Assembly: GCA_018402085.1 (NCBI GenBank)
Contig: JAGYJM010000002.1
Coordinates: 3,301,501-3,365,500, forward strand
Length of the DNA: 64,000 bases
Direction of reading: 5' to 3'
DNA from: Flavobacteriales bacterium
Lineage (GTDB): Bacteria > Bacteroidota > Bacteroidia > Flavobacteriales_D > Sanyastnellaceae
In this document: positions 1 through 9,500 of the stretch, piece by piece
Numbering within the stretch: position 1 is the first letter of the stretch
Layout of the letters: each line of letters opens with the position of its first letter
Translations under genes and position numbers: made by a program
Notes under the pieces: generated by a model
Databases searched by the model: none
The model's input: the letters and a program-made list of their open reading frames with translations, nothing else
Told to the model about the DNA's origin: nothing

Positions 1-504
1 CCAGGTATCGGTTGGAATATCATATTCCCACCAGTCGTTGAGGTTTTCAGTATTGTTGCCCATACCCATATAGATTTTATCGTCGAGTTGAATAAAGGCA
101 GGGTGGTAGCGGCCAATACAGGGGCAATTCGAAAGCTGGGTCCACTCTTCGGTTACAGAGTCGTATTCCCACAAGTCATTGAAGGTGGTGAAATCATTTC
201 CACCAAATCCGAGATATGCTTTGCTTCCTCGTGACGTACCGTATGAATAACTCCTCGCGACCCCGGGGAAGTCAGGAAGGTTTTCCCAACTGTCGGTCAC
301 GTGGTTGTAGCGCATAAAGTCGTCAGCGGGGCCTCCGAATATGGTGCCCATTAACAGGTACCCGTAGCCGTCAATCGAGAAGGTTACCGGGTGATGCCGT
401 GCGTCAGCAATACCTTCTGGCAATGAAGCGACCTGCTCCCAGGTTTGCGACGAGGCGAAGTTAACACTGAAAAAAAAGACGAATAGGAGGATAAAATTTT
501 TCAT
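1..504 (-). CDS. kelch-repeat-like secreted protein, 3' end outside window
   Basis: The reading frame opens at an ATG at 504 and runs off the left edge, so only the N-terminal 168 residues are visible. It starts with a lipophilic signal peptide (MKNFILLLFVFFFSVNFASSQ) and continues with kelch-type blades, seen as repeated motifs such as YNHVTDSWENLP, WEYDSVTEEWTQL and WWEYDIPTDTW. Kelch proteins of Bacteroidota are beta-propellers exported to the periplasm or cell surface, often with a C-terminal sorting domain that cannot be seen here. The ligand is unknown. A weak TACTTTAA promoter-like element lies just upstream (515-522). The kelch-propeller assignment is confident; the cellular role is not. 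Confidence 0.8.
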   Translation of the reverse strand, partial: MKNFILLFVFFFSVNFASSQTWEQVASLPEGIADARHHPVTFSIDGYGYLLMGTIFGGPADDFMRYNHVTDSWENLPDFPGVARSYSYGTSRGSKAYLGFGGNDFTTFNDLWEYDSVTEEWTQLSNCPCIGRYHPAFIQLDDKIYMGMGNNTENLNDWWEYDIPTDTW

Positions 505-794
505 TGCATTGGGTTTAAAGTACCCCGGACGGTTTTTGTAGCCATAAAACAGCTGCTCAGGGGCCTTTTGTTCGATGCGCCCGGAGAAGCTCCCGGAAGG
601 CACATGACAACAGGCCTTAAAAGGTAAGGCGGATGAGAGGTGTTTGATTCCCGACCGGATGTGATTTCACAGGCACTATTGGATTTGCAAGCGGCGGGAG
701 GCACCATGGGAGAAGGGGCAAAAGGAAATAGGGTCTTTCAACCAGCACGCAATAGAGACCTTCTTCATAGACGGGATGAAACGCCTGAAGACGG
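505..794. other. intergenic region, no gene seen
   Basis: This 290-base gap lies between two minus-strand genes. I see no convincing coding frame or RNA gene. An imperfect hairpin with stem GCCTT/AAGGC at 614-630 is followed by GGATGA, which resembles the hairpin-GGATGC repeat family found elsewhere in the window but has a seven-base loop. Confidence 0.5.
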
Positions 795-3527
795 CTATTT
801 CCTGATGAAGCTTTTCGATTGAATGCCGGTGTGGGTATAAGCGCGAACAAGATATAGTCCGCGAGGGAGGTCTGAAATGACAACTTCTACCGATGGGGCG
901 TGTACAGGCAGCGAACGATAGCACACACCATTCGAAGAATAGATGTCAAGTCTGTAAATCGATTCAGTAGACGATATCACAACGGTTTCTGAAGCAGGGT
1001 TTGGATATAAAGTGAGCTGATCGCTTTTGCTCTGAATACCCGCAATAGAGTTGGATGCGTTGCATAGCGCAAAGGAGTGGTTCGTCATTGGGCTGTGGTC
1101 AATAGGCGAAGATTGCTCCCAGCAATCCAAAAACTCGAAATCATCGAAATAGTTTGCCTCAAAATAACCCTCGTCTATAAAATGACATGATGGAATGGAG
1201 CGGCTGATATCGGTGGAGCTGACCACACCGCCTTGAACCAACGGCGAAGGTGAACAACCAGAGGGCTGGATTCCGCCGGCAAAGGCCAAGCCGGTCTGGT
1301 TAAAGATCTCTTGATTGGAGTTATCGACCACCAAATTGGCGTAGGCGCCTGACGCTATTCCGGCGTTCTGGGTGCTGATAGGCACATAATCCGCAGCCTG
1401 CTCGTTATAGTAGAGTGTTTGCTCGCTGAGACCGTCGAGGTTCATGGTGATTCGATCCGGGATCAAGAAGAATTTTGCAGCGTACTCAGGGTCAAGAAAG
1501 GATATTGAACCTGATAAAGCTTCTTCGCCGCAAAGCTTAATATTTGCTTCGTTGATAAAATCATAATCCGAAATCCGCTGGCCAAACACCACATGTTCAA
1601 TACGGATATCACGCAGATCTCCCTGAGCCCGACTGTCTCGCTGTGGGGGTATAAGCTGAAGGTCGGTCTGATTGGTAAACGCTCCGCCACAAAGATGAAT
1701 TTGACCTTGCATAGGGGGGGTCATACCGGTTTCAAATCCGTTGATCATAAGCTCATTCCAGAGGCTTTCGTTAGAGACTGTTTGCCAGCAACGAACTCCT
1801 TCAGATTCAGGAATGACTTCTGTATTCACAACGCGCAGATGATTGAATGTGAAACGTTCACAATTTTGGAGCTCTACGCCAAAGCGAGACATGTTCCAGA
1901 TAGAGAGGTCGTTGAATGTTGTATGAACGGTTTCAAGGTAAGCATCCGTGAGCGTTGTGATGTCTTCAAATAAGGTTGCGTGCACATAGTAAGCAGCAAA
2001 CCCATTGACACCGCAGTAAGCAGTATTGTTATCAAAAGCCAGCACAGGCACCCACCAACTTTGAATGTAGTCAAGGTCTCCGAGCAATTCACCATTAGGG
2101 ATGTTCGATACGGCGAACATATTTTGCAGATCAAAAATGGTGCTCACCTCTCGTTGCCCTTCCGTCCAGAATATGAAACCATGACCCGAGTGGCCACTGG
2201 AAACATTGCCGGAGATGACAACACCACCTCCGTGAAACCAGAAACCATCGCCCTGAAAAGCAAAGTCCTGAGAGTCTTCCCGAATGTCAACAGGGGCCGT
2301 TGCAGGGTCAAGAAGAGGGTAGTCAGGATTGATGGTGCGCAACGCAATATTATCAATGAAGCTTCCTATCTCGTCACCAGACTCGGTCTGGTAAGCCCCG
2401 CCAACCACGTTGTAAGAGACATTGTCAATGAAATCGACATTCGACGAATGGTTTACGTATGCCCAGCCCGGGTCGTCTTCAATGACACAAGCTCTCACCA
2501 CCGCAGGAGACGTTGTATTCGGGTTAACCCCACCCCTGTGGAAATGACATGAGTAGCGCCCTCTGATATTGGTGCGATCACCAAAAAAATAATCGTCGGC
2601 CACCAGGGTCGGAAAGAACCAGTCGTCAACCTGAACACGTTTGTCGGTCCTCCCAAGCTTATGCATTCGCACATGGTGCATATTGACATCCAGGCTATTC
2701 ATGAACATAACATGAGCGCGACGGTCAATTGCCTCATTCTCAGACTCCAGAATAACATTACGGGATAAGTTGGCGACATGCACGTTAAGTTCGTAGCCTT
2801 GAGGTGCGGTGTGGTCCATTTCAAGGGGCGCATCCAGCCCAATCGTTAAGCCATTAACCGATGTAATGGTGCGCTTTTCGTCTGACTCCGGATTTCCGAG
2901 TTCAGTAGCTGCAATAACAATAACATCTCCGGTATTCCAGCCTGCGGGCGCCTGTGACAGAGACAAAGCATCCTGGCCTGTAAGCGCCGGTGATTCAAGG
3001 CTCATCCACGAAACCTTTTCGGCGCCATACATTTCTACTTTTCCCTCTGTAACAAGGCCCTTGCCAAATTGACCTTCATCATTATCGAGATCAAGAGGCC
3101 CTTCGTCAATGAAGAGTATACGTGCGTTGAATTCGGGTTGAACAGGGTTCGTCGCATCTCCTATCTTCAGTTCAGAGGAGCTTGTGCCAATAATGCTTTC
3201 AACCAATAGTTCGGTATTTGCATCAGGAGCAAACAACAACTGACCCTCAAGACGGATGGTGCGAATCCGCGTGCTCATAACACTGCTGATGGTGATTTCA
3301 ACGCCTTCCGGAATCATTACACGCGAGCCTTCCGCAGGAAGGCCATTGTCCCAGTTTTCAGCATCAGACCACAGTCCTGACGCAATCGCGGTGTGGGTGA
3401 CTTCGGGTAAGGGTACAACATCATAGGGGGAGCCAACTTGCGCTTCAGAAGTACAAAACAACAAGCAGAATACAGGCAGCAGTAGTGCACCTGAAAGGTG
3501 AGTGTTTATTCGACAGACCAGATTCAT
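795..3527 (-). CDS. G8-domain T9SS cargo protein with type A sorting domain
   Basis: This large secreted protein of about 910 residues starts at the ATG at 3527; an upstream in-frame TTG at 3551 would add eight residues before the signal peptide. After the signal peptide come a G8-like domain (W-x-N-W...LP motif, rough residues 40-170) and a right-handed beta-helix region with many N/H-rich turns, the architecture of CEMIP/TMEM2-like proteins that bind or degrade polysaccharides. The C-terminus carries a type A T9SS sorting domain (LTLYPNPASETVVI ... GLYLVRAYTHTG). The inferred location is the cell surface or medium. Substrate specificity is unknown; glycosaminoglycan-like polymers are only a guess from the family. 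Confidence 0.82.
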   Translation of the reverse strand: MNLVCRINTHLSGALLLPVFCLLFCTSEAQVGSPYDVVPLPEVTHTAIASGLWSDAENWDNGLPAEGSRVMIPEGVEITISSVMSTRIRTIRLEGQLLFAPDANTELLVESIIGTSSSELKIGDATNPVQPEFNARILFIDEGPLDLDNDEGQFGKGLVTEGKVEMYGAEKVSWMSLESPALTGQDALSLSQAPAGWNTGDVIVIAATELGNPESDEKRTITSVNGLTIGLDAPLEMDHTAPQGYELNVHVANLSRNVILESENEAIDRRAHVMFMNSLDVNMHHVRMHKLGRTDKRVQVDDWFFPTLVADDYFFGDRTNIRGRYSCHFHRGGVNPNTTSPAVVRACVIEDDPGWAYVNHSSNVDFIDNVSYNVVGGAYQTESGDEIGSFIDNIALRTINPDYPLLDPATAPVDIREDSQDFAFQGDGFWFHGGGVVISGNVSSGHSGHGFIFWTEGQREVSTIFDLQNMFAVSNIPNGELLGDLDYIQSWWVPVLAFDNNTAYCGVNGFAAYYVHATLFEDITTLTDAYLETVHTTFNDLSIWNMSRFGVELQNCERFTFNHLRVVNTEVIPESEGVRCWQTVSNESLWNELMINGFETGMTPPMQGQIHLCGGAFTNQTDLQLIPPQRDSRAQGDLRDIRIEHVVFGQRISDYDFINEANIKLCGEEALSGSISFLDPEYAAKFFLIPDRITMNLDGLSEQTLYYNEQAADYVPISTQNAGIASGAYANLVVDNSNQEIFNQTGLAFAGGIQPSGCSPSPLVQGGVVSSTDISRSIPSCHFIDEGYFEANYFDDFEFLDCWEQSSPIDHSPMTNHSFALCNASNSIAGIQSKSDQLTLYPNPASETVVISSTESIYRLDIYSSNGVCYRSLPVHAPSVEVVISDLPRGLYLVRAYTHTGIQSKSFIRK

Positions 3528-3785
3528 GCACAATGAAAATTTGAGAAACAATGCTTCGCGGCACCGTTTTACAACGAAACAAAACCGAATAAGGGTGAAG
3601 ATAAGGTGAAAGTTAGAAACGAGGCTGAATTATCCGACCAGTGGTTCAGAAGAAATGTCTTTCTGAGATGATGGTGTCAAGCAAAAAGAGCGTTGGCTCT
3701 TCTTGCTATGGGATGAAGTTGGTGAGCTTCGCCCGCAAGCCGGTCCGCCCATTTCACCTTACCTTAGCAACCCAATCGCACGTCT

Positions 3786-4304
3786 ATGAAAGCAACGGTC
3801 AACGAAAAGTCAAACCTTACAGTTGAGCTCAAAGGAGAAGCTCTTGCTGTGAATGATGTTAAATCGCCCGCGACATGGGAGTTTTTAAGCAATGACCGTG
3901 TGGTTCTCACTTTGCCGGGAGATGACGGTGAGCCCCGCACTGTTGAAGCAGAGTTGTTGCACCTCGACCGGCTTACCAAGAAGGCGACCCTGCATGTGAA
4001 CGGACAATCGTACACGGTTCAGCTCAAAAATGAGCTGGATGAGTTGCTTGAAAAAATGGGTATGGGCCCGGGTGCCGGCTCCGTTCAGAGCAAAATCAAA
4101 GCGCCGATGCCGGGCATGGTTCTCGATGTGTTTGTGGAGCCGGGTAAGACTGTTGCCAAAGACGAACCTCTGCTCATTCTCGAAGCAATGAAGATGGAGA
4201 ACGTCATTAAAGCTCCGCAAGATGGAACCGTCAAGCTGGTGGGTGTGGTGAAAGGCAAAGCCATCGAGAAAAACGCCTTGCTTGTTGAGTTCGAGGTGGA
4301 GTAA
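3786..4304 (+). CDS. biotin/lipoyl carrier protein (BCCP-like)
   Basis: This 172-residue protein ends in a biotinyl domain with the canonical EAMKMEN motif; Lys136 should be biotinylated. Residues 104-172 form the domain (APMPGMVLDVFVEPG). The N-terminal half is a small beta-rich region usual for carrier subunits of acyl-CoA carboxylases in Bacteroidota. The protein would shuttle CO2 between a biotin carboxylase and a carboxyltransferase of acetyl- or propionyl-CoA carboxylase type. No carboxylase subunit lies next to it here, so the partner enzyme must be encoded elsewhere. A TACCTTAG element at 3760-3767 may be its promoter. Confidence 0.88.
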   Translation: MKATVNEKSNLTVELKGEALAVNDVKSPATWEFLSNDRVVLTLPGDDGEPRTVEAELLHLDRLTKKATLHVNGQSYTVQLKNELDELLEKMGMGPGAGSVQSKIKAPMPGMVLDVFVEPGKTVAKDEPLLILEAMKMENVIKAPQDGTVKLVGVVKGKAIEKNALLVEFEVE

Positions 4305-4584
4305 AGTCTGATGGTCTCACTGTCTGATGGGCGGCTCCGCATTGACGATCAAGATCTTTGAACATGAGTGTGATAACTTGGTCTGTGAACCCTCAAAAGG
4401 CCCGCAAACGAACCCGACCCCAGACTCCTGACCCCCGTCTGGTATCACAATTCCGCTCATTTTACGTTCTGTACACACAGCCGTGTGAAAAAGAGCTGCG
4501 ATACTGCGAACCCCACCCGCGCCAAATCGTACCTTTACTCTTTAAGAGGAAACGCCGGTGAACGCCACGTTGACGATAAACCCA
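4305..4584. other. intergenic region with GTCTG-type low-complexity words
   Basis: This gap of about 280 bases upstream of the adhesin operon has no convincing gene. It contains repeated short words, GTCTGATGG at about 4307 and 4320 and a CAGACTCCTGACCCCCGTCTGG block near 4424-4445, which resemble the sequence between 60830 and 60927. A TACCTTTA element near 4530 could be the -7 promoter of the downstream operon. Confidence 0.45.
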
Positions 4585-5562
4585 ATGTTAAAATATCTTT
4601 CGATAATCACCCTTTTTGCAGGGGTAGCAGCACAAGCACAAGATTGCTCAGATCCTGCCCTCCTTTGCGCTGAAACGGCGAACAGCGTCGTGCTCGATCA
4701 AAACGCACCCGTTGACTACCTCTGCCTCGAAGCCGAATACACCACTTACTTTCAGTTCGAAACCAACACCAACTCCGGAAATACCGGAAATGTAATTGTC
4801 TCCATCAACGGAATCCAATGCCAGAGCAATGCCCTGAACGACACCATTCAAATGGTGATCGTACAGGTGCCTGATGGAGGCGACCCCTGTGTGCCGGCAA
4901 GCTATGTGACCGTCTCCGATTGTGTCGCAGATACACTTGATTTCTTCGTCGTGAGCGAAGACCTCCAGGCAAACAGCCAGTATATGGTCATCATCGGGTC
5001 AGATCATGACCCTTTTTTAAACGATTGTGCATTCGACGTGGTCATTGAAGGCCCGGCGGTCGATATCGATGCCTGTTGCGATGCACAAATCCCTCTCGGA
5101 CAATCCGAAACCTTCACCGTAACAGGCGGTGAAGCCATACCCGGATACTCCTGGGCGCCGGCGATCACACTCGATGAAGCTACAGGTGATGAGGTGACGG
5201 CAACCCCCGAACAAACCACAACTTATACCGTCTCCGGGAATGTAGGCGAGTGCCAGGTGACTGACCAGGTGACTCTCACCATTGGTCCGCCCATATCCGT
5301 GCCTAATACCATTACGCCTAATGGTGATGGTATTAACGATGTATGGAGAATCTCCGGTATTTCTGACTTTCCGCAGGCACAGGTAACCGTATTCAGCCGG
5401 TGGGGGCAGGTGGTCTTTCGAGATATTGGCTACGCAGAACCGTGGGACGGAACCAACCGCGGCAAGAGACTGCCTACCGCTACGTACTATTACGTGATCG
5501 AACTGAATTCATTCGAAGTAGAGATTCCGCCGGTTTCCGGCTCTATAACCCTCGTGCATTGA
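4585..5562 (+). CDS. T9SS type B (gliding-motility C-terminal domain) surface protein
   Basis: The start is taken at the ATG at 4585, which opens a clean signal peptide (MLKYLSIITLFAGVAAQAQ); a GTG nine codons upstream (4558) is also in frame. The mature protein has a Cys-rich N-terminal domain, an Ig-like segment (about residues 165-230) and a C-terminal type B sorting domain: TITPNGDGINDVW, VFSRWGQVVF, W-D-G and TYYYVIEL. Proteins of this type cross the outer membrane through T9SS and are often anchored or helped by a PorP/SprF-like protein. Exactly such a gene follows, with its ATG overlapping this stop (TGATG), so the two are probably translationally coupled. The specific binding function is unknown. 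Confidence 0.88.
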   Translation: MLKYLSIITLFAGVAAQAQDCSDPALLCAETANSVVLDQNAPVDYLCLEAEYTTYFQFETNTNSGNTGNVIVSINGIQCQSNALNDTIQMVIVQVPDGGDPCVPASYVTVSDCVADTLDFFVVSEDLQANSQYMVIIGSDHDPFLNDCAFDVVIEGPAVDIDACCDAQIPLGQSETFTVTGGEAIPGYSWAPAITLDEATGDEVTATPEQTTTYTVSGNVGECQVTDQVTLTIGPPISVPNTITPNGDGINDVWRISGISDFPQAQVTVFSRWGQVVFRDIGYAEPWDGTNRGKRLPTATYYYVIELNSFEVEIPPVSGSITLVH

Positions 5563-6494
5563 TGCGAATACAGTTGCTTCTGTTTGCCTTTCTGCTGACG
5601 GCCATCGCCGGCTATAGCCAGCAAATGCCGCTGTATTCCCACTATGTGCTGAACTACTTTCAGATCAACCCGGCCGTCGCTGGCTCCAAACCCTGCCTCG
5701 ACATGAAGCTGGGGTACCGCACGCAATGGACCGGTATCGAAGGAGCACCCAGAACAGCTTTCGGAAACATCCACGGAAACTTCGGAAAGAAGAAAGGTAA
5801 CTTTCATGGTATTGGCGGACAAGTGCAGACAGATGATACCGGCCCGCTAAGCTTCACAGGCATGAACCTCGCTTATGCCTATCACATGAAGATGAACCGC
5901 AAGTACACCCTCAGTGCCGGTGCCTCGGTAGGCTTCATGCAATACCGGGTGGATGTGGGCGGAATCGTATTGCCCGAATTCCAGTACCTCAATGACCCGG
6001 CATTTGACGGAGGCGCCGCAGAATTCCTATTCCCACAAATCAATTTCGGACTCTGGCTTTATAAAGATGACCGATTCTATGGCTTTGCCATTCATAATGT
6101 AGTCGAGAACCAGTACCAGACCATCGGCCTGGATGCTGCGATGCGCAGAAATTTTTCAATAGCGGCAGGTCGAGCCATTGAGATGCAGGATGGCTTCATG
6201 TTCAAGCCGTCCGTACATCTGCAATACGTGGCATCTTCGCGTGTTTCGCTTGATGTGACAGGTATGTTTGATTACAAAGATGTCTTTGAACTGGGGGTGG
6301 GATTCAGAAGTGAACACGGAATCACCGGACTGGTGCGCGTTGATTTGTTCAGGTATGTGACCCTCGCCTACGCCTATGATCACTCGCTGTCACGCATCCG
6401 TTTCGGAGGCAGACATACACATGAAGTGGTGCTCGGTATTCAGGCCTGCGCCCGTGGAGAAAGCAGAGCGACGCCTTGCGCCGCATACGACTAA
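5562..6494 (+). CDS. PorP/SprF family type IX secretion outer-membrane protein
   Basis: The start at 5562 overlaps the upstream stop by one base and begins a signal peptide (MRIQLLLFAFLLTAIAGYSQQ). The mature protein has the PorP/SprF signatures: PLYSHYVLNYFQINPAVAGS near the N-terminus, YRTQW, the G-rich beta-strands, and a C-terminal strand typical of an outer-membrane barrel. In Flavobacterium johnsoniae SprF is needed for secretion of the SprB adhesin, and related proteins accompany type B sorting-domain cargo. The position directly after one such cargo and before a giant SprB-like gene supports that role. The length of 310 residues is normal for the family. Confidence 0.92.
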   Translation: MRIQLLLFAFLLTAIAGYSQQMPLYSHYVLNYFQINPAVAGSKPCLDMKLGYRTQWTGIEGAPRTAFGNIHGNFGKKKGNFHGIGGQVQTDDTGPLSFTGMNLAYAYHMKMNRKYTLSAGASVGFMQYRVDVGGIVLPEFQYLNDPAFDGGAAEFLFPQINFGLWLYKDDRFYGFAIHNVVENQYQTIGLDAAMRRNFSIAAGRAIEMQDGFMFKPSVHLQYVASSRVSLDVTGMFDYKDVFELGVGFRSEHGITGLVRVDLFRYVTLAYAYDHSLSRIRFGGRHTHEVVLGIQACARGESRATPCAAYD

Positions 6495-6525
6495 CCTGAC
6501 TGTACGTGAAACTCATTGAAGGCTC

Positions 6526-9500
6526 TTGCCGTACATAGAAGAGCAGTCAACTAAGTATAGTCTTTTGAGAACACGAATTCTCTTACTTGCCTTCACAGGG
6601 CTTATCGCGCTGAGCGTCAATGCTTCAGATACCTTTTACTGGGTCGGAGGGAATGGCGATTGGCAAGACCCGGCCTCCTGGTCGCTGGCGCCCGCCGGCA
6701 CCCCGGGCGCGGGTATTCCGAATGAAGCCACAGACGTGGTATTTACAGGTCAGGCCGCGGTCTCGGTCTCGGCTCCAACGGCATGCAAAACCCTCGTTAT
6801 TCAAGACGATGCTTCGGTTGAGCTCCAGGTCAACCACTCATTCAGCCTCTATGGAGACCTTGTCAATCAGGGCTCTCTGACCATTGAGGCCACCGAACTT
6901 CGCATCATGCCGGGCGTCCACCAAATGGCAGGTGCTACAAGCTTTCTAACGAACATCTCCCTCGCTGATGGCGCGCTGCTAAACCTTCAAGATCACCTCA
7001 GCCTGAGCGGTTTCACCTTCGACTTGGCAAACGCTGCACTGAATACGAATGGTTATGCGATTCACTGCGGTTCTTTTTTCGCCGCAGAAGCGGCGGACGC
7101 TAACCTGCTCGGTGCAATCATCATGGCCAATGACGCCGTAAATGTTCACCCGGGCGCGCGGGTTCAACAGTCAGGCCCTGTCATCTGGCCCGTTCCGGGA
7201 GCATCCATCATGCCGGGCCCCATCGAAGTGAACGCCGCAAGAATCAATACCTGTGGAAATGGACCCGGACAAACACTCTTCACGGTAGAAGCATCGGTGG
7301 CCAGCAACTACAGCGGCCAGGACGTGTCGTGCAACGGTGCCGCAGATGGTGTTGCAACCGTTAGCGTCGTTGGTGGTGTTGGACCGTTCTCGTACCAATG
7401 GATCGGAGGAGACTCCCCGGGATTTCTGCAAACTTATACCGGACTCGAAGCCGGAACCTACACCGTGCTGGTGACCGATCTCGGACAAGGAATCACTTGC
7501 GTTGACAATGTGCAGGTGACTGAGCCATCACCACTCACGGTGTTCGATTTCACATTCACGCCGCCTTCTTGCGAGGGGGAGTGCAATGGCTCAGGAACAC
7601 CCATCGTGATCGGTGGTGTGCCCGGATACACCTTCACATGGGGCAATGGTGAAACCACCCAAACGGCTTCAAGCCTATGCGACGGTCTCACAACTTTGGA
7701 GATCACTGACCAAAACAATTGTGCATTTGATACCAGCTTCACTGTTGAACTCGTACCCATTTTCGCGAACGTCAGCGTGACGGATGTACTTTGTAACGGA
7801 CAGGCTACCGGAGAGGCAACAGCCAGCCCCGATGGAGGCGCTGGTGGCCCCTATAACATCAGCTGGTCAAGTGGTGACACCGGAACCTCTGCAGAGAACC
7901 TGTCAGCAGGTAATTATACCGTCACGATTACTGATAACAGCGGGTGTGACTACGACACAACGTTTACGGTCAATGAGCTACCACCCATAGATATCGTGCT
8001 CGACGAGGCGGCAGACGCGTCATGCTTCGGAGCGTCAGACGGGTCGGTTTCCATTACCGTCAGCGGGGGAGCACCGCCTGTTTTAACCGACTGGACAGGC
8101 CCGGGCGGTTTCACAGAAGGCAGTGAAGATCTGACCGGACTGGTCGCAGGTGACTACACCGTACTCGTGACCGATGATAATGGATGTACAGCACTCTTGA
8201 CGGTATCTGTAGGAGAACCGGCCGAGATTATAGCAACGGCAGACATCACCGATGTCTTATGCTTCGCAGAAACGACGGGTGCTCTTGATGTGACGGTTTC
8301 AAATGCCGTGCCTCCGGTTAATTACAGCTGGACAGGCCCGGGTGGCTTTAGCTCAAGCGATGAAGACCTGACGGGGCTTGAAGCCGGCAGCTATGACCTG
8401 ACCGTGACCGACAACAGCGGCTGCAGTGAAACATTCACTTTTACGGTGAACCAGCCCACTTCAATCGACATCAATTCGTTCATCACTGATGTGGCCTGCA
8501 ACGGCGATAACTCCGGGGTCATTGATGTGAATCCTTCCGGCGGTACACCACCCTTCACCTTCTCATGGAGCGGTCCGGGTGGATTCACTTCAGCGAACGA
8601 AGACCTGACCGGCCTCCAGGCCGGAGTCTACGAACTGTCGCTCACAGATGGTGCGGGTTGTATTCATCTCTTCTCGTTTGAGGTACTTGAGGCAGACCCG
8701 ATCGACGTCAGCACCGACCTTACGCCCATTTCGTGCAACGGAGCCGACGACGCAGACATCAACATTACAGCATCCGGCGGTTCTCCGCCGTATAATTTCA
8801 GCTGGACAGGCCCCGGCGGCTTCACTTCAAACGACGAAGACCTCAACAACGTAGGTTCTGGCACCTACGACCTGACCCTCACCGACGATCAGGGATGCAC
8901 AGCGCTGGCCTCCGTCGTCATCAATGAACCGGATCCACTGACGCTCATCCTCACGCCGACAGACGTGAGTTGCGGGGGCTCGGCAGACGGAGAAATTGAA
9001 TTGAGCATCCTCGGAGGTACACCGGCCTACACGCAGGTATGGAACGGCCCGAACGGCTTTACATCCACTGACGAAGACCTCGCCGGTCTCGAAGCCGGTG
9101 AGTACACCGTAGACGTAACAGACCTGGAAGGCTGCACGACTTCTCAGTCAGTTAACATAAATGAAGTGCCTGAACTGATGGCTGATCTGACGGTTACGCA
9201 GATTAGCTGCAACGGAGCGAACGACGGCTCAATAGACATGACCATTGTTGGCGGGCAGCCTCCGTATACAATCGACTGGGCCGGCCCGAACCTCTTCACC
9301 TCAAACGATGAAGACCTGACCGGCCTCGAACCCGGCCTCTACAATGTGCTGATCGTTGATGCCAATGGGTGCTTCTTCGAAACTGCAGCAGAGATCAACG
9401 AACCGGCACCACTCGATACAGAACTGATTACCGTTGACCCAACCTGCGCAGGCGCGGCTAACGGAGCCATCACACTCAATGTCAGTGGAGGAACACCTCC

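Noticed and set aside
640-822. 60-residue frame upstream of the G8-domain gene
   Set aside because: It overlaps the end of the G8-domain gene and shows no motif or promoter; composition does not look coding.
4358-4561. 67-residue frame before the adhesin operon
   Set aside because: It runs through low-complexity intergenic words and lacks any conserved motif.
8770-8790. GCATCC-GGCGG-TTCT-CCGCC as a further hairpin repeat copy
   Set aside because: It encodes the normal SprB motif S-G-G-S-P-P, and Gly-Gly...Pro-Pro codons are naturally complementary, so the palindrome may be a by-product of the protein sequence.
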